A stretch of 29,222 nt of DNA from Caryophanales bacterium UBA7057 (lineage in GTDB: Bacteria > Bacillota_I > Bacilli_A > RF39 > UBA660). Both the position numbers and the translations under genes were made by a program. The notes beneath the pieces were generated by a model, which saw only the letters and a program-made list of their open reading frames with translations, was not told the origin of the DNA and did no database searches. This document shows positions 21,706-29,222 of this stretch, piece after piece; position 1 is the stretch's first letter, and each line of letters starts with the position of its first letter. The DNA lies in contig DLAC01000022.1 of the NCBI GenBank assembly GCA_002493865.1, forward strand, positions 1 through 29,222, given 5' to 3'.

Positions 21706-23368
21706 CATTGATTCGGATGATATTTAAAAAACAAATGAATCCTATGATGGATAATAAACTAAGAAGGTATGCAACTTCAGATGTTTTTGTTTTTTGATAT
21801 TTCACTTCTACTGTTCCTGATTCGGGGATTTGGAATTCAATAAATCCATTTTGATTTTCATAGAAATTTAAATAGACTTTCTCATCATTTTCTGTTGTTA
21901 AGGTAATTTTGTACCATAGATAATATAATCTTGGAATTTCAATGGTACATTTTTTAGATGTTTGAATTTGAAAAGTTAGATTTGGGGTTTTATTTTCTAG
22001 TGTTTTTGTTTTAGCATCTCCATTTACAAGTTTGATTTCCTCACCCCTATTTTCAAAATAAGTAATATTTTGATACGCGTTTTTCGGTAGATATTCTCTC
22101 TTCCAACCCATGCCACCATCTCTTACATTATCTTTGATGGTGGTGTTTTCTCGAATTGTATAGTTTTTATTTTGGAAAATAAAGATGGTATTGATGAGAA
22201 TCAAGCATAGTAAGATAATCATTGCCTTTTTCTTATACTGATCTTTGATCATCAAATATCCAAAACTAGCAAGTATTACACTACTAAAGCATAAGTAAGT
22301 ACAATTTCTAAATGAAAACTGAATCGTGAATAGAATACTTGGCATGATTTTCCATATCCATGGGCAAGTAATCAAAAGAATCGATGTAATTAAAATCATC
22401 AATATTCCCGTTATGATTTTTGGACTAATTTGTTCCTTTAACTTTTTCCATCTTAAAAAGGTAATTCCTATTAAGAGTAATATAAAAATTGGAATGTAAG
22501 AAGTTAACCAAGAAGAAGGAAATAGTAAAGTTATTGGGTTTAATACTCCCTTTATGATACCATTTCTTGAATACATATAATTTGGTTCAAATACCATATA
22601 AGTTCCTAATAATTTATGTTCTATGATTGGGACAATATAATTTAAAGATAGGAAACAAGCAAAAATAGAAGCAATCGTCAAAGGAATTAGTTTTTCCTTT
22701 TTCCATAAGGATTTTCCTTGACATAATAGAAAAATAGCTGTAAATATTGTGACGTATACGACACTAATTAAGTGACTAGAAAATAAAAGATAGTAACCTA
22801 ATACAAAGCATAGATAAAAGTTCGTTTTCTTATTTTCATAAAATAAACTGTAAATACCTAGGAAAATGAGGGGAAGTGCTAGAAAGGAAATGAGTTCACC
22901 ATAGGCACTTCGCCTGTAGATATCTGCAATCAAGTAAGGATAAGTAATATATAAAATGGCTCCTAATGTACTACTCGTGTTATCTTTGGTTATCTTATAT
23001 AGAAGTTTTCTCATCATGATTCCAGTGGCAACCATTAGCCCTAGTAAAAAGATAAAAATACTGTCATGGAGTGTTAGATGAACTAATTTTGTGATTTTAT
23101 AAATATAAAGAATTGTAATATGTACTAGTTCTGGATAAAAAATACCGGATCCATATCCAAAATTATTTGCTGTATAAGGACGAATTCTTGTTGGCATTTC
23201 TGTAAACGTAGAATTTTTATCCATAGATAAGACATTAATAATATGAAATGTAGCATCATCTCCATGAATTCCATGATTTAAAATGGATGGAATGAGTAGA
23301 CAAACCGATATGATTAAAATAATAAAAATATAATTATGATTTTTAAAAAAAGTTTTGATGTGTTCCAT
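21689..23368 (-). CDS. PTPS-related/YfhO-like multi-spanning membrane protein A, 559 aa
   Basis: The N-terminus has one hydrophobic segment, then HGDDATFHIINVLSMD and a NNFGYGSGIFYPELVH stretch, both typical of the '6-pyruvoyl-tetrahydropterin synthase-related' membrane family (GT-C-like fold). About 11 further hydrophobic segments follow up to residue 400. A beta-rich outside part (about 410-530, GMGWKREYLPKNAYQN) and one last membrane segment close it. Members are thought to act in cell-surface glycan or polymer glycosylation; the substrate is unknown. A close paralogue lies at 25533-27200. SD GGGAGGG precedes ATG. Confidence 0.82.
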   Translation of the reverse strand: MEHIKTFFKNHNYIFIILIISVCLLIPSILNHGIHGDDATFHIINVLSMDKNSTFTEMPTRIRPYTANNFGYGSGIFYPELVHITILYIYKITKLVHLTLHDSIFIFLLGLMVATGIMMRKLLYKITKDNTSSTLGAILYITYPYLIADIYRRSAYGELISFLALPLIFLGIYSLFYENKKTNFYLCFVLGYYLLFSSHLISVVYVTIFTAIFLLCQGKSLWKKEKLIPLTIASIFACFLSLNYIVPIIEHKLLGTYMVFEPNYMYSRNGIIKGVLNPITLLFPSSWLTSYIPIFILLLIGITFLRWKKLKEQISPKIITGILMILITSILLITCPWIWKIMPSILFTIQFSFRNCTYLCFSSVILASFGYLMIKDQYKKKAMIILLCLILINTIFIFQNKNYTIRENTTIKDNVRDGGMGWKREYLPKNAYQNITYFENRGEEIKLVNGDAKTKTLENKTPNLTFQIQTSKKCTIEIPRLYYLWYKITLTTENDEKVYLNFYENQNGFIEFQIPESGTVEVKYQKTKTSEVAYLLSLLSIIGFICFLNIIRINEKEKI

Positions 23369-23414
23369 GTGACCCTCCCTTCAGGCAACATTTCCCTTTC
23401 ATTCTTTTAACTTA

Positions 23415-23443
23415 ACTATAACGGATATTTTTTATTTGTGCAA
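23415..23443 (-). promoter_or_regulatory. Promoter of membrane protein A
   Basis: On the minus strand TTGCAC (23438-23443), 17-bp spacer, TATAGT (23415-23420). Confidence 0.55.
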
Positions 23444-23500
23444 TCAATTTTAGGGAATTTAAAAAAATTGTGGAAAAAGGGAAGAAGCCATGTGAATCAG

Positions 23501-23528
23501 TCATAAACTTTGATTTTAATCATACAGT
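23501..23528 (+). promoter_or_regulatory. SigE-like promoter of spoIVA
   Basis: TCATAAA (23501-23507), 13-bp spacer, CATACAGT (23521-23528). This fits the mother-cell SigE pattern (-35 with ATA, -10 CATACAnT). Bacillus spoIVA is a SigE gene. No SigA-like -10 is seen in front of the gene. Confidence 0.65.
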
Positions 23529-23559
23529 TTACTAAGCAAAGAAAGAGAGTGTTAGAGTT

Positions 23560-25035
23560 ATGGATAAAAAAGAAATTATTAAAAATATTGCGAGTCGAAC
23601 AGGTGGAGATATTTATTTGGGAGTCGTGGGTGCTGTTCGTACTGGGAAAAGTACCTTTATTAAAAAGGTGGTAGAAAATTTAATTGTTCCTAATATTGAG
23701 GATGAATATGAGAGAAAAAGGGCTTTAGATGAAGTTCCTCAAAGTGCTGCAGGAAAGACAATTATGACAACGGAACCTAAATTTGTTCCAAATAATGCTG
23801 CCAAGATTCAAATTGATGACTTTTCATGCAATATTCGCTTAATTGATTGTGTCGGATATTTAATTGATAATGTCAAGGGTGCAGAAGATGAAAATGGTCC
23901 ACGTTTGGTAAAAACTCCTTGGTATGATGAACCGATTGCTTTTAGTGAAGCCGCAGAAGTCGGAACGGAAAAGGTCATTCGTGATCATTCAACGATTGGA
24001 ATTGTCGTAACTACCGATGGATCAATTGGTGAATTTAATCGAAGTGATTATCTAGAGGCAGAAGGCCGTGTCATTCGTGAATTAAAAGAACTAGGAAAAC
24101 CATTTATTGTCATTGTAAATTCCACACATCCAATGCTTCCTGATACAGAGAAAATCTGTGAGAAGATGAAGGATGAATACCGAGTTCCAGTATTACCAAT
24201 GAATATTGAGAATATGAATCAAAAAGATATGTATGATATTTTAAGAGAAGCACTTTATGAATTCCCAATCTTAGAAGTAAAAGTCAATATGCCTGAGTGG
24301 ATTGCCATATTAAATCCAGATCATGAAATTAAAAAGAGCTATATGGATGCCATTAAAGAAAGTGTAGTTGAAGTGGATAAATTAAGGGATGTTGAAAAAA
24401 TCACGGAACATTTTATGGGAATCGAGAACATTTCGAAATCTTATTTATCAGAAGTAGATCCATCGACTGGAGAGGTTACCATTAATTTAGAAGCACCTGC
24501 GGATTTATATCAGAAGGCATTAACGGATATTATTCAAATTGATGTTCAAAATAAGGCAGATTTATTGTCATTATTCCAAGATTTTAATGAAGCAAAGAAA
24601 GAGTATGATCAAATTAAATATGCTTTAAAAATGGTCAAACAAACAGGATATGGGGTCGCTTCTCCAACTTTAAATGATATGAAGTTAGATACTCCAGAAA
24701 TTACAAAGCAAGGTCCAAGATATGGAGTGAAATTACGTGCGACGGCTTCTTCTATTCATATGATTCGAGTCGATGTCAACAGTACCTTTGAACCAATTAT
24801 TGGAAGTGAATTACAAAGTAAAGAACTCATCAATTATTTAATGAAAGACTATGAAACCAATCCATCTAGTATTTGGAAGAGTGAAATCTTTGGACGTAGT
24901 TTAGATGCCATTGTTCAAGAAGGAATTCAGTCTAAGATTAGTATGATGCCTGATAATATTCGCTTTAAGTTACAAAATACGTTAACTAAGATTGTAAATA
25001 AAGGTTCTAATAATATGATTGCGATTGTATTATAA
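23560..25035 (+). CDS. spoIVA: Stage IV sporulation protein A, coat morphogenetic ATPase
   Basis: SpoIVA coats the outer forespore membrane by ATP-driven polymerisation and is the base of the spore coat. The P-loop GAVRTGKS is at 24-31 (Pro in Bacillus, Ala here). The switch region DCVGYLIDNVKGAEDENGPR and the NSTHP segment are conserved. Length 491 aa equals the Bacillus protein (492). The C-terminal end NKGSNNMIAIVL is the localising tail. SigE-like promoter; SD is AGAGAG, rather weak. It is followed by a terminator. Confidence 0.97.
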   Translation: MDKKEIIKNIASRTGGDIYLGVVGAVRTGKSTFIKKVVENLIVPNIEDEYERKRALDEVPQSAAGKTIMTTEPKFVPNNAAKIQIDDFSCNIRLIDCVGYLIDNVKGAEDENGPRLVKTPWYDEPIAFSEAAEVGTEKVIRDHSTIGIVVTTDGSIGEFNRSDYLEAEGRVIRELKELGKPFIVIVNSTHPMLPDTEKICEKMKDEYRVPVLPMNIENMNQKDMYDILREALYEFPILEVKVNMPEWIAILNPDHEIKKSYMDAIKESVVEVDKLRDVEKITEHFMGIENISKSYLSEVDPSTGEVTINLEAPADLYQKALTDIIQIDVQNKADLLSLFQDFNEAKKEYDQIKYALKMVKQTGYGVASPTLNDMKLDTPEITKQGPRYGVKLRATASSIHMIRVDVNSTFEPIIGSELQSKELINYLMKDYETNPSSIWKSEIFGRSLDAIVQEGIQSKISMMPDNIRFKLQNTLTKIVNKGSNNMIAIVL

Positions 25036-25041
25036 AAGATC

Positions 25042-25070
25042 AGAAACGACTTTTCTCGTTTCTTTTTTTC
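25042..25070 (+). terminator. Terminator after spoIVA
   Basis: AGAAACGA (25042-25049), 6-nt loop, TCGTTTCT (25056-25063), then T7. Confidence 0.9.
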
Positions 25071-25099
25071 TTGAATTTTCTGTTGTTTTATGTTAAAAT
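25071..25099 (+). promoter_or_regulatory. Promoter of the 134-aa unknown gene
   Basis: TTGAAT (25071-25076), 17-bp spacer, TAAAAT (25094-25099) with TG one base before it. It is a vegetative-type promoter, so the gene is not simply coexpressed with spoIVA. Confidence 0.6.
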
Positions 25100-25122
25100 A
25101 GCAACTACAAAGGAGGGGTATT

Positions 25123-25527
25123 ATGATACTTGGTTTTCAGGAATATAATCCTAGACGGAATCCTATCAAAGATATACTTTATATGGAAAGAGGAAAAAGA
25201 CTACTGAATCCTGAAAAGTTAGAAGATTGGAACAAACTAATTAAGGAGTGCTCTGATCAATATTTAGAACGTGATGTAGAATTTACTCTCGCTTTAGATT
25301 TTCTAGAAATGGTTCAAGCAGGAGTAACAGTAGAAGAAGCAATTTCTATTTTTGTAGATTCAGTAGATCGAGAAATAGAACTTCATAGGATTAGTCCAGT
25401 ACAAGGATGTATTGCTCGGGATATTGTGGGTGCATTCAGTTCCTTTGAACCTGAATTTGCAACTATGATTCCTAAAGAATCTTTTCTACATTTAGATCCT
25501 AAGTACATTCGAAAGAAAATGGATTAA
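25123..25527 (+). CDS. Unknown protein, 134 aa
   Basis: No family recognised. Helical, acidic and soluble, with a hydrophobic helix ALDFLEMVQAGVTVEEAISI at the centre and one Cys. The N-terminus YNPRRNPIKDILYMERGKR is basic. SD AGGAGGGG precedes ATG 25123. It has its own promoter and a shared two-way terminator. Confidence 0.7.
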   Translation: MILGFQEYNPRRNPIKDILYMERGKRLLNPEKLEDWNKLIKECSDQYLERDVEFTLALDFLEMVQAGVTVEEAISIFVDSVDREIELHRISPVQGCIARDIVGAFSSFEPEFATMIPKESFLHLDPKYIRKKMD

Positions 25528-25567
25528 AAAAATCATTGTGATTTCTTCTCACGATGATTTTTCTTTT
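25528..25567. terminator. Two-way terminator between convergent genes
   Basis: AAAATCATTGTGA (25529-25541) and TCACGATGATTTT (25549-25561) pair over 13 bp with one G-U, with a 7-nt loop. T-runs follow on both strands. It contains the stop of the minus-strand gene. Confidence 0.85.
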
Positions 25568-27200
25568 TTTCTGGCTTGGTTGTATAAATTAAGTAACCGA
25601 ATCCTCCAAGACCAATGATTCCTAAGATATTGGCAACTTTATTTAAGGTGGTTCCTTCATAGACCAAAGTATAGGTTCCATTTCCTTCGATTCTAGCTTG
25701 TAAGAAGCCATTGTCACTTTCTTCTAATGCGAGTACTTTTCCACCTTTTGTTTTTAAATGGTATCCAAGATAATATAGTCTTGGAAATTCTATCGTTGTT
25801 TCTATACTATCTGTTGTTAGTTCAAATTCAATTTTTTGATTAGAATTCTCAATCATCATGATTTGTGCATTTCCACTCACTAACATAATATCATCACTAC
25901 GATATTCAAAATAAACTTCGTTATCAAAGGCTTTCTTTGGAAGATATTCTTTCGAGTGGCCCATTCCATCGTTCGGAAGTATATCTCCAATACGATAAAC
26001 ATCATTGGTTAATTTCTTGATTAGGAACAATTCTGTACATGGAATTAAAATTAAAACGGCAATTAGAATTTGTTTCTGTAACTTCTTGTTTTTAATATTT
26101 TGAATCACGAGTGGCGCTAAAAGACTGATAGAAATTGTTAACATGGTTTCCATACGCCATGGAAATTGTATAAAGTATAAAAATTCTGGGACTGCTTTCC
26201 ATGGAAAGCAGTTTAAAGAAATGAAAAAGGCAAGAAAGGTAAAAATCCATAGAAAGATTTCTATTTTGTCTTTCTTTTTATTCTTTATAAAGAAGAATAA
26301 TCGGACGAAAAGCATTATAATTACAATATAGTTGATATAAAAAGGAATATCCCAAGAATAGTCAGATAGAATTCTTACGTAATCAATGAGGTGATTATTA
26401 AATGTTTTCATATACTCAATATTCGTCATATAATTCTTAACATATACCATATATTCGGTAGATAATTTGTGTTCAAGCATCGGTAATAATTCCAGAAGAG
26501 ATAGTAAAATAATAATGATACAAGAAATTAGCAAGGACATAAAATTTTCTTTCTTGAAGATTTCTTTATGATAAATAATGACAAATGGGGTTAAGAGAAT
26601 GGCAAAATACATTGTAATTACAAGGTGTGAATATAAAAGCCCAACACAACCTGTAATAAAAAATAAATAAAACTTTCTTTTATCATTTTCTATTAAGTAA
26701 AGTAGTCCTAGTAGAACGAGTGGCATAAATAAAAATGTAAAGCATTCATTATAGGCAGAACGAACGACAATATCTCCTAGTCGATAAGGCATAAAGAGAA
26801 ATATGATACTAGATAGTAATGCAAGAGAACTCTTCTTTGTAATTTTTTTACTTAAATAATACATCGCAACGGCTGATAAAAAAGTAATGATTCCATACAT
26901 CATGACGGTAATATGTAGGGTTCTGATATGAAATATAGAAATTGCTTTTGCAAAATAGGCAGTGACTAAGTGAGGAAGTATTGGATAAAATAAATGGGTT
27001 CCATAACCAAAACCATTCCCAATCGTTTTAGAAATCTTGCTTGGTAGGAAATTGGAATCCAGATCTAATTTTAAAGAATCAATGTTCGCAACGTGAAAAA
27101 CAGTGTCGTGTCCTAGACTGCTTGGTCCCAAAATGAGTGGAATCATTACAATAATAGATACTAAAAGTATAATGAGTAGGTTATTTTTATCTTTTTTCAT
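25533..27200 (-). CDS. PTPS-related/YfhO-like multi-spanning membrane protein B, 555 aa
   Basis: A paralogue of the protein at 21689-23368 with the same order of parts: a first membrane segment, LGHDTVFHVANIDSLK, GNGFGYGTHLFYPILPH, about 11 membrane segments, then the outside segment GMGHSKEYLPKKAFDNEVYF and FPRLYYLGYH, and a last membrane segment with a basic tail. Identity to A is strongest in the N-terminal loop and the EYLPK and PRLYYL parts. Role likely in surface polymer glycosylation, as inferred for the family. SD TAGGAGG precedes ATG. Confidence 0.82.
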   Translation of the reverse strand: MKKDKNNLLIILLVSIIVMIPLILGPSSLGHDTVFHVANIDSLKLDLDSNFLPSKISKTIGNGFGYGTHLFYPILPHLVTAYFAKAISIFHIRTLHITVMMYGIITFLSAVAMYYLSKKITKKSSLALLSSIIFLFMPYRLGDIVVRSAYNECFTFLFMPLVLLGLLYLIENDKRKFYLFFITGCVGLLYSHLVITMYFAILLTPFVIIYHKEIFKKENFMSLLISCIIIILLSLLELLPMLEHKLSTEYMVYVKNYMTNIEYMKTFNNHLIDYVRILSDYSWDIPFYINYIVIIMLFVRLFFFIKNKKKDKIEIFLWIFTFLAFFISLNCFPWKAVPEFLYFIQFPWRMETMLTISISLLAPLVIQNIKNKKLQKQILIAVLILIPCTELFLIKKLTNDVYRIGDILPNDGMGHSKEYLPKKAFDNEVYFEYRSDDIMLVSGNAQIMMIENSNQKIEFELTTDSIETTIEFPRLYYLGYHLKTKGGKVLALEESDNGFLQARIEGNGTYTLVYEGTTLNKVANILGIIGLGGFGYLIYTTKPEKKKNHREKKSQ

Positions 27201-27332
27201 GAGTCACTTTTCCTCCTATTTTTACTCTATAATATCATAGAATTGACTAAAATTTAAAAAAAGACTTGTAAATCTTATGTTTTTTCATAAATTTTCTTGT
27301 TTTTTGTTTTAAAGTATGCTACTTTATATATG

Positions 27333-27353
27333 TAAGCATAGTATAATTGCTTA
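27333..27353 (+). promoter_or_regulatory. hup promoter with inverted repeat across the -10
   Basis: TATAAT at 27342-27347, flanked by TAAGCA (27333-27338) and TGCTTA (27348-27353). No clear -35. TATGCT (27315-27320) and AGCATA (27335-27340) form a second, overlapping repeat. Confidence 0.5.
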
Positions 27354-27375
27354 AATAAAAAATGGAGGTTTACAC

Positions 27376-27648
27376 ATGAAAAAAGTAGAATTCGTAGAAG
27401 CTTTAGCTGAAAGAACAGGACTAACAAAGGCAGATGCAACTCGTGCATTAGAAGGAGTTTTTGATATTATCAAAGACGAACTAAAAAAAGGTGGTAAAGT
27501 ACCAGTAGCAGGATTTGGAACTTTCTCAGTAGGAAAGAGAGCTGCTCGTGAAGGACGTAACCCACAAACTGGAGCTACAGTTAAAATTGCTGCTTGTAAC
27601 TCAGCTAAATTTAAAGCTGCTTCTGCATTAAAAGAAGCAATCAACTAA
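27376..27648 (+). CDS. hup: HU-family nucleoid DNA-binding protein
   Basis: A typical HU of 90 aa: helical dimerisation part VEFVEALAERTGLTKADATR, the GFGTFSVGKRAAREGRNPQTG arm region (split here: GFGTFSVGKRAAREG, then RNPQTG) and the C-terminal helix FKAASALKEAIN. HU dimers bend and wrap DNA without strong sequence choice. SD TGGAGG precedes ATG. Codon use is richer in preferred codons than in the neighbours, as expected for an abundant protein. Bacillus hbs is also close to spoIVA. Confidence 0.96.
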   Translation: MKKVEFVEALAERTGLTKADATRALEGVFDIIKDELKKGGKVPVAGFGTFSVGKRAAREGRNPQTGATVKIAACNSAKFKAASALKEAIN

Positions 27649-27656
27649 TAAAGATT

Positions 27657-27683
27657 AAAAGCCGTTATGGCTTTTTCTTTTTC
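27657..27683 (+). terminator. Terminator after hup
   Basis: AAAAGCC (27657-27663), loop GTTAT, GGCTTTT (27669-27675), then a T-rich run. Confidence 0.88.
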
Positions 27684-27699
27684 TAAAATGGTTATATAA

Positions 27700-28516
27700 G
27701 AAAAAGTTTTCTTCTACTACGAAAGCAACTCAAAAAATGATTTTTGAGAGAATTAAAAATAAAGTTGATTTTGGAAAAGCCTATGAAAAATACAAAAAAA
27801 CATGGAAACTTTTTGGTGATAATAATTTAAACACAAATAAATTATTAATTTTAAGTAATGTGGCAATTAAAGAAGAAAAAGGAATTCTTAGAGATATTTA
27901 TAACTATATCAGTAAATTTAATTTTAGAATAGATAGTGTTTTTCAACAACAAATTAGTATTGATCTTTTAAGTCAAAATAATTTATTATATAAAAGGTTT
28001 CAAAAAATAATTAATGAATTTGATCCATGTCTATTAGGAATTAAAATTGATGAATTCAATGATGATTCTGGAAATAAGACCTATAACATTAGTGGTGTTC
28101 ATAGAAATATAGATAATAATAGTCATACTTTAATTCCATTGCAAGGAGAATCTGATGGAACATATAAAATTTTTAATATTATGCCAACCATTCTTGCAAA
28201 TTTAGAAATCGGAGGGTTATTATGTATTGACGGATTGGATGTTAAACTTCATCCATTATTATTTAAAAAAATTGTTAATATGTATAAAGATAAAAATATA
28301 AATAAAAATAGTGCACAGTTAATTTATACAGCACACTCAACATTTTTATTTAATAGTAATGATTTAAGAAGAGATCAACTATATTTGGTAGAAAAAAATT
28401 CGTTTGGGAAGTCACGGTTATATTCTTTATCTGAATTTAGAAACCTAAGAGTAGATGCAGATTATGAAAAAAAATATTTAACAGGTCAATTTGGCGCTAT
28501 ACCATATGAAGATTGA
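27700..28516 (+). pseudogene. Remnant of an AAA_15/21-type ATPase (COG1106, RloA-like), C-terminal part
   Basis: The frame from ATG 27737 has the C-terminal half of an ABC-like ATPase: an ESDGTYK signature-like segment, Walker B LLCIDGLD, KLHPLL, the H-loop YTAHS and the end FGAIPYED. Walker A and the whole N-terminal half are absent. The catalytic Glu after the Walker B Asp is Gly. Just upstream, 27700-27735 reads EKVFFYYESNSK in another frame, which fits the family if one A was lost from the A-run before 27737. No SD precedes the ATG. It is the decayed rest of an ATPase of the type found in phage-defence loci; no RloB-like partner remains. Confidence 0.75.
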
Positions 28517-28570
28517 AATAATTTGTAATTTCGGGGTATTTGATATTTCATCGTCATAATTTAATATATC

Positions 28571-28605
28571 AAAAAAATACAACTTTTTTAGATTGTATTT
28601 TTTGT
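28571..28605 (-). terminator. Terminator of the PEP-utiliser gene
   Basis: On the minus strand AAATACAA and TTGTATTT pair around a 10-nt loop that contains the stop codon region, followed by T7. Confidence 0.65.
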
Positions 28606-29222
28606 TTCGGTTTTATAAGCTATTTCTTGATTGATGTCATAAGAAACGATATCCTTTGTTTTAAAATAATTGGTTGCAATCTCACAACCCATGAGACATG
28701 GAATATGAAACTCTCTTGAAAAGATAGCAGCGTGACAAAGGATTCCTCCATAGTCGACAATCAGTGCTTTTACTTTTTTCAAATACTCAACATCTTTTGC
28801 AGTAGTAATCGGGCAAACTAGGATTTTTCCTTCTAAATTTAGTTTGCTGATATCTACTGTATTATCTTTGATTACAATACATTCTCCTGTAATTATTTTT
28901 CCATTTTTAAATGTAGAAGAACCTTTGACTCCGTTTTTTATCTGATGTTCCTTTTCACTTTTCTCTTCTAATTGTTGAAATCTTCTTTTCGTAATTTCTA
29001 TCGTTTCTTTCTTTGTAACAATCCTATTGCTATATTTTTTATTTGGTAGATTACATAGAATAAATCCATTCTTTTCTCTTTGGTTAATTCTTTTTAATAA
29101 TGTTTCTTTTTTTAATTTTTGATTACATAAATCTAAGAATTCTTTTACATGGGTATACATCATGAGTTTTTCTGTTTCTATTTCTATTTGAAAATGAGTA
29201 GAAATATACTTAAAAATATCTT
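28588..29222 (-). CDS. PEP-utilising enzyme, mobile (phosphohistidine) domain, C-terminal part, runs off the window
   Basis: The frame is open to the right edge, so the 5' end is missing. The last 120 residues are a PEP-utiliser swivelling domain: IVDYGGILCHAAIFSREFHI, with the phosphorylatable His in GGxxCHA, then IPCLMG and the closing strand KDIVSYDINQ. Such domains carry a phosphate from ATP or PEP in PPDK, PEP synthase, rifampin phosphotransferase and related proteins. The N-terminal nucleotide part lies outside, so the exact enzyme cannot be told. The in-frame ATG at 29163 is probably internal: the upstream codons (DIFKYISTHFQIEIETEKL) look coding. Confidence 0.75.
   Translation of the reverse strand, partial: DIFKYISTHFQIEIETEKLMMYTHVKEFLDLCNQKLKKETLLKRINQREKNGFILCNLPNKKYSNRIVTKKETIEITKRRFQQLEEKSEKEHQIKNGVKGSSTFKNGKIITGECIVIKDNTVDISKLNLEGKILVCPITTAKDVEYLKKVKALIVDYGGILCHAAIFSREFHIPCLMGCEIATNYFKTKDIVSYDINQEIAYKTETKNTI

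Noticed and set aside
27351..27644. Minus-strand ORF of 97 codons across hup
   Set aside because: It is a mirror frame of the highly conserved hup gene without its own SD.
1..29222. CRISPR array, tRNA, rRNA or insertion sequence
   Set aside because: No regularly spaced direct repeats, no cloverleaf or rRNA sequence, and no transposase or integrase frame could be found in the window.

Overview
The window is AT-rich, uses the standard bacterial code (TGG for Trp, ATG/GTG/TTG starts) and has strong AGGAGG-type ribosome binding sites. The order der ... spoVIF ... spoIVA ... hup resembles the der-spoIVA-hbs order of Bacillus. With SpoIVA, SpoVIF and promoters resembling the SigE and SigK classes, this points to a low-GC, endospore-forming member of the Bacillota, most likely a gut-type Bacilli lineage. 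The lineage is inferred from gene content only.

Layout. 1-1634: an operon of an unknown 136-aa protein and a divergent PRPP-synthetase-like protein. 1635-4394: a two-gene operon of a MoxR-like AAA+ ATPase and a partner that may carry a degenerate VWA-like domain; its promoter carries the same 11-bp palindrome as the PRPP operon. 4461-9363: regulators and small-molecule or stress enzymes (XRE-membrane regulator, WYL regulator with a GyrI-like/YoaP-like GNAT operon, a Fic protein, an MBL-fold hydrolase). 9472-12603: a MerR regulator divergent from a fused aldo/keto reductase-flavodoxin ORF, followed by a DUF362 protein; both divergent promoters have the 19-bp spacer typical of MerR control. 12709-15625: lipoprotein NagZ, a ZIP metal transporter, a small lipoprotein and a DUF3781 protein. 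15718-17242: an XRE-membrane regulator and a DUF4097 protein.

The 500-bp gap 17243-17743 looks empty at protein level but holds what reads as a complete type I toxin-antitoxin locus. It has a 29-codon hydrophobic peptide gene with its own promoter, an SD-sequestering hairpin, a 5'/3' long-range pairing and a terminator. A convergent antisense RNA with its own consensus promoter and terminator overlaps the 3' end. This is the strongest candidate for something undescribed in the window.

17744-19129 encodes a fusion of a DNA-binding HTH with an SDR domain that has lost its catalytic Lys, plus a C-terminal domain; its promoter has a perfect palindrome in the spacer. 19198-27648 is the chromosomal core with der, spoVIF, spoIVA and hup, interrupted by two paralogous minus-strand PTPS-related/YfhO-like membrane proteins and a few small unknown genes. 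The right edge has a decayed fragment of an OLD/COG1106-type ATPase and the C-terminal end of a PEP-utilising phosphotransfer-domain protein running off the window.
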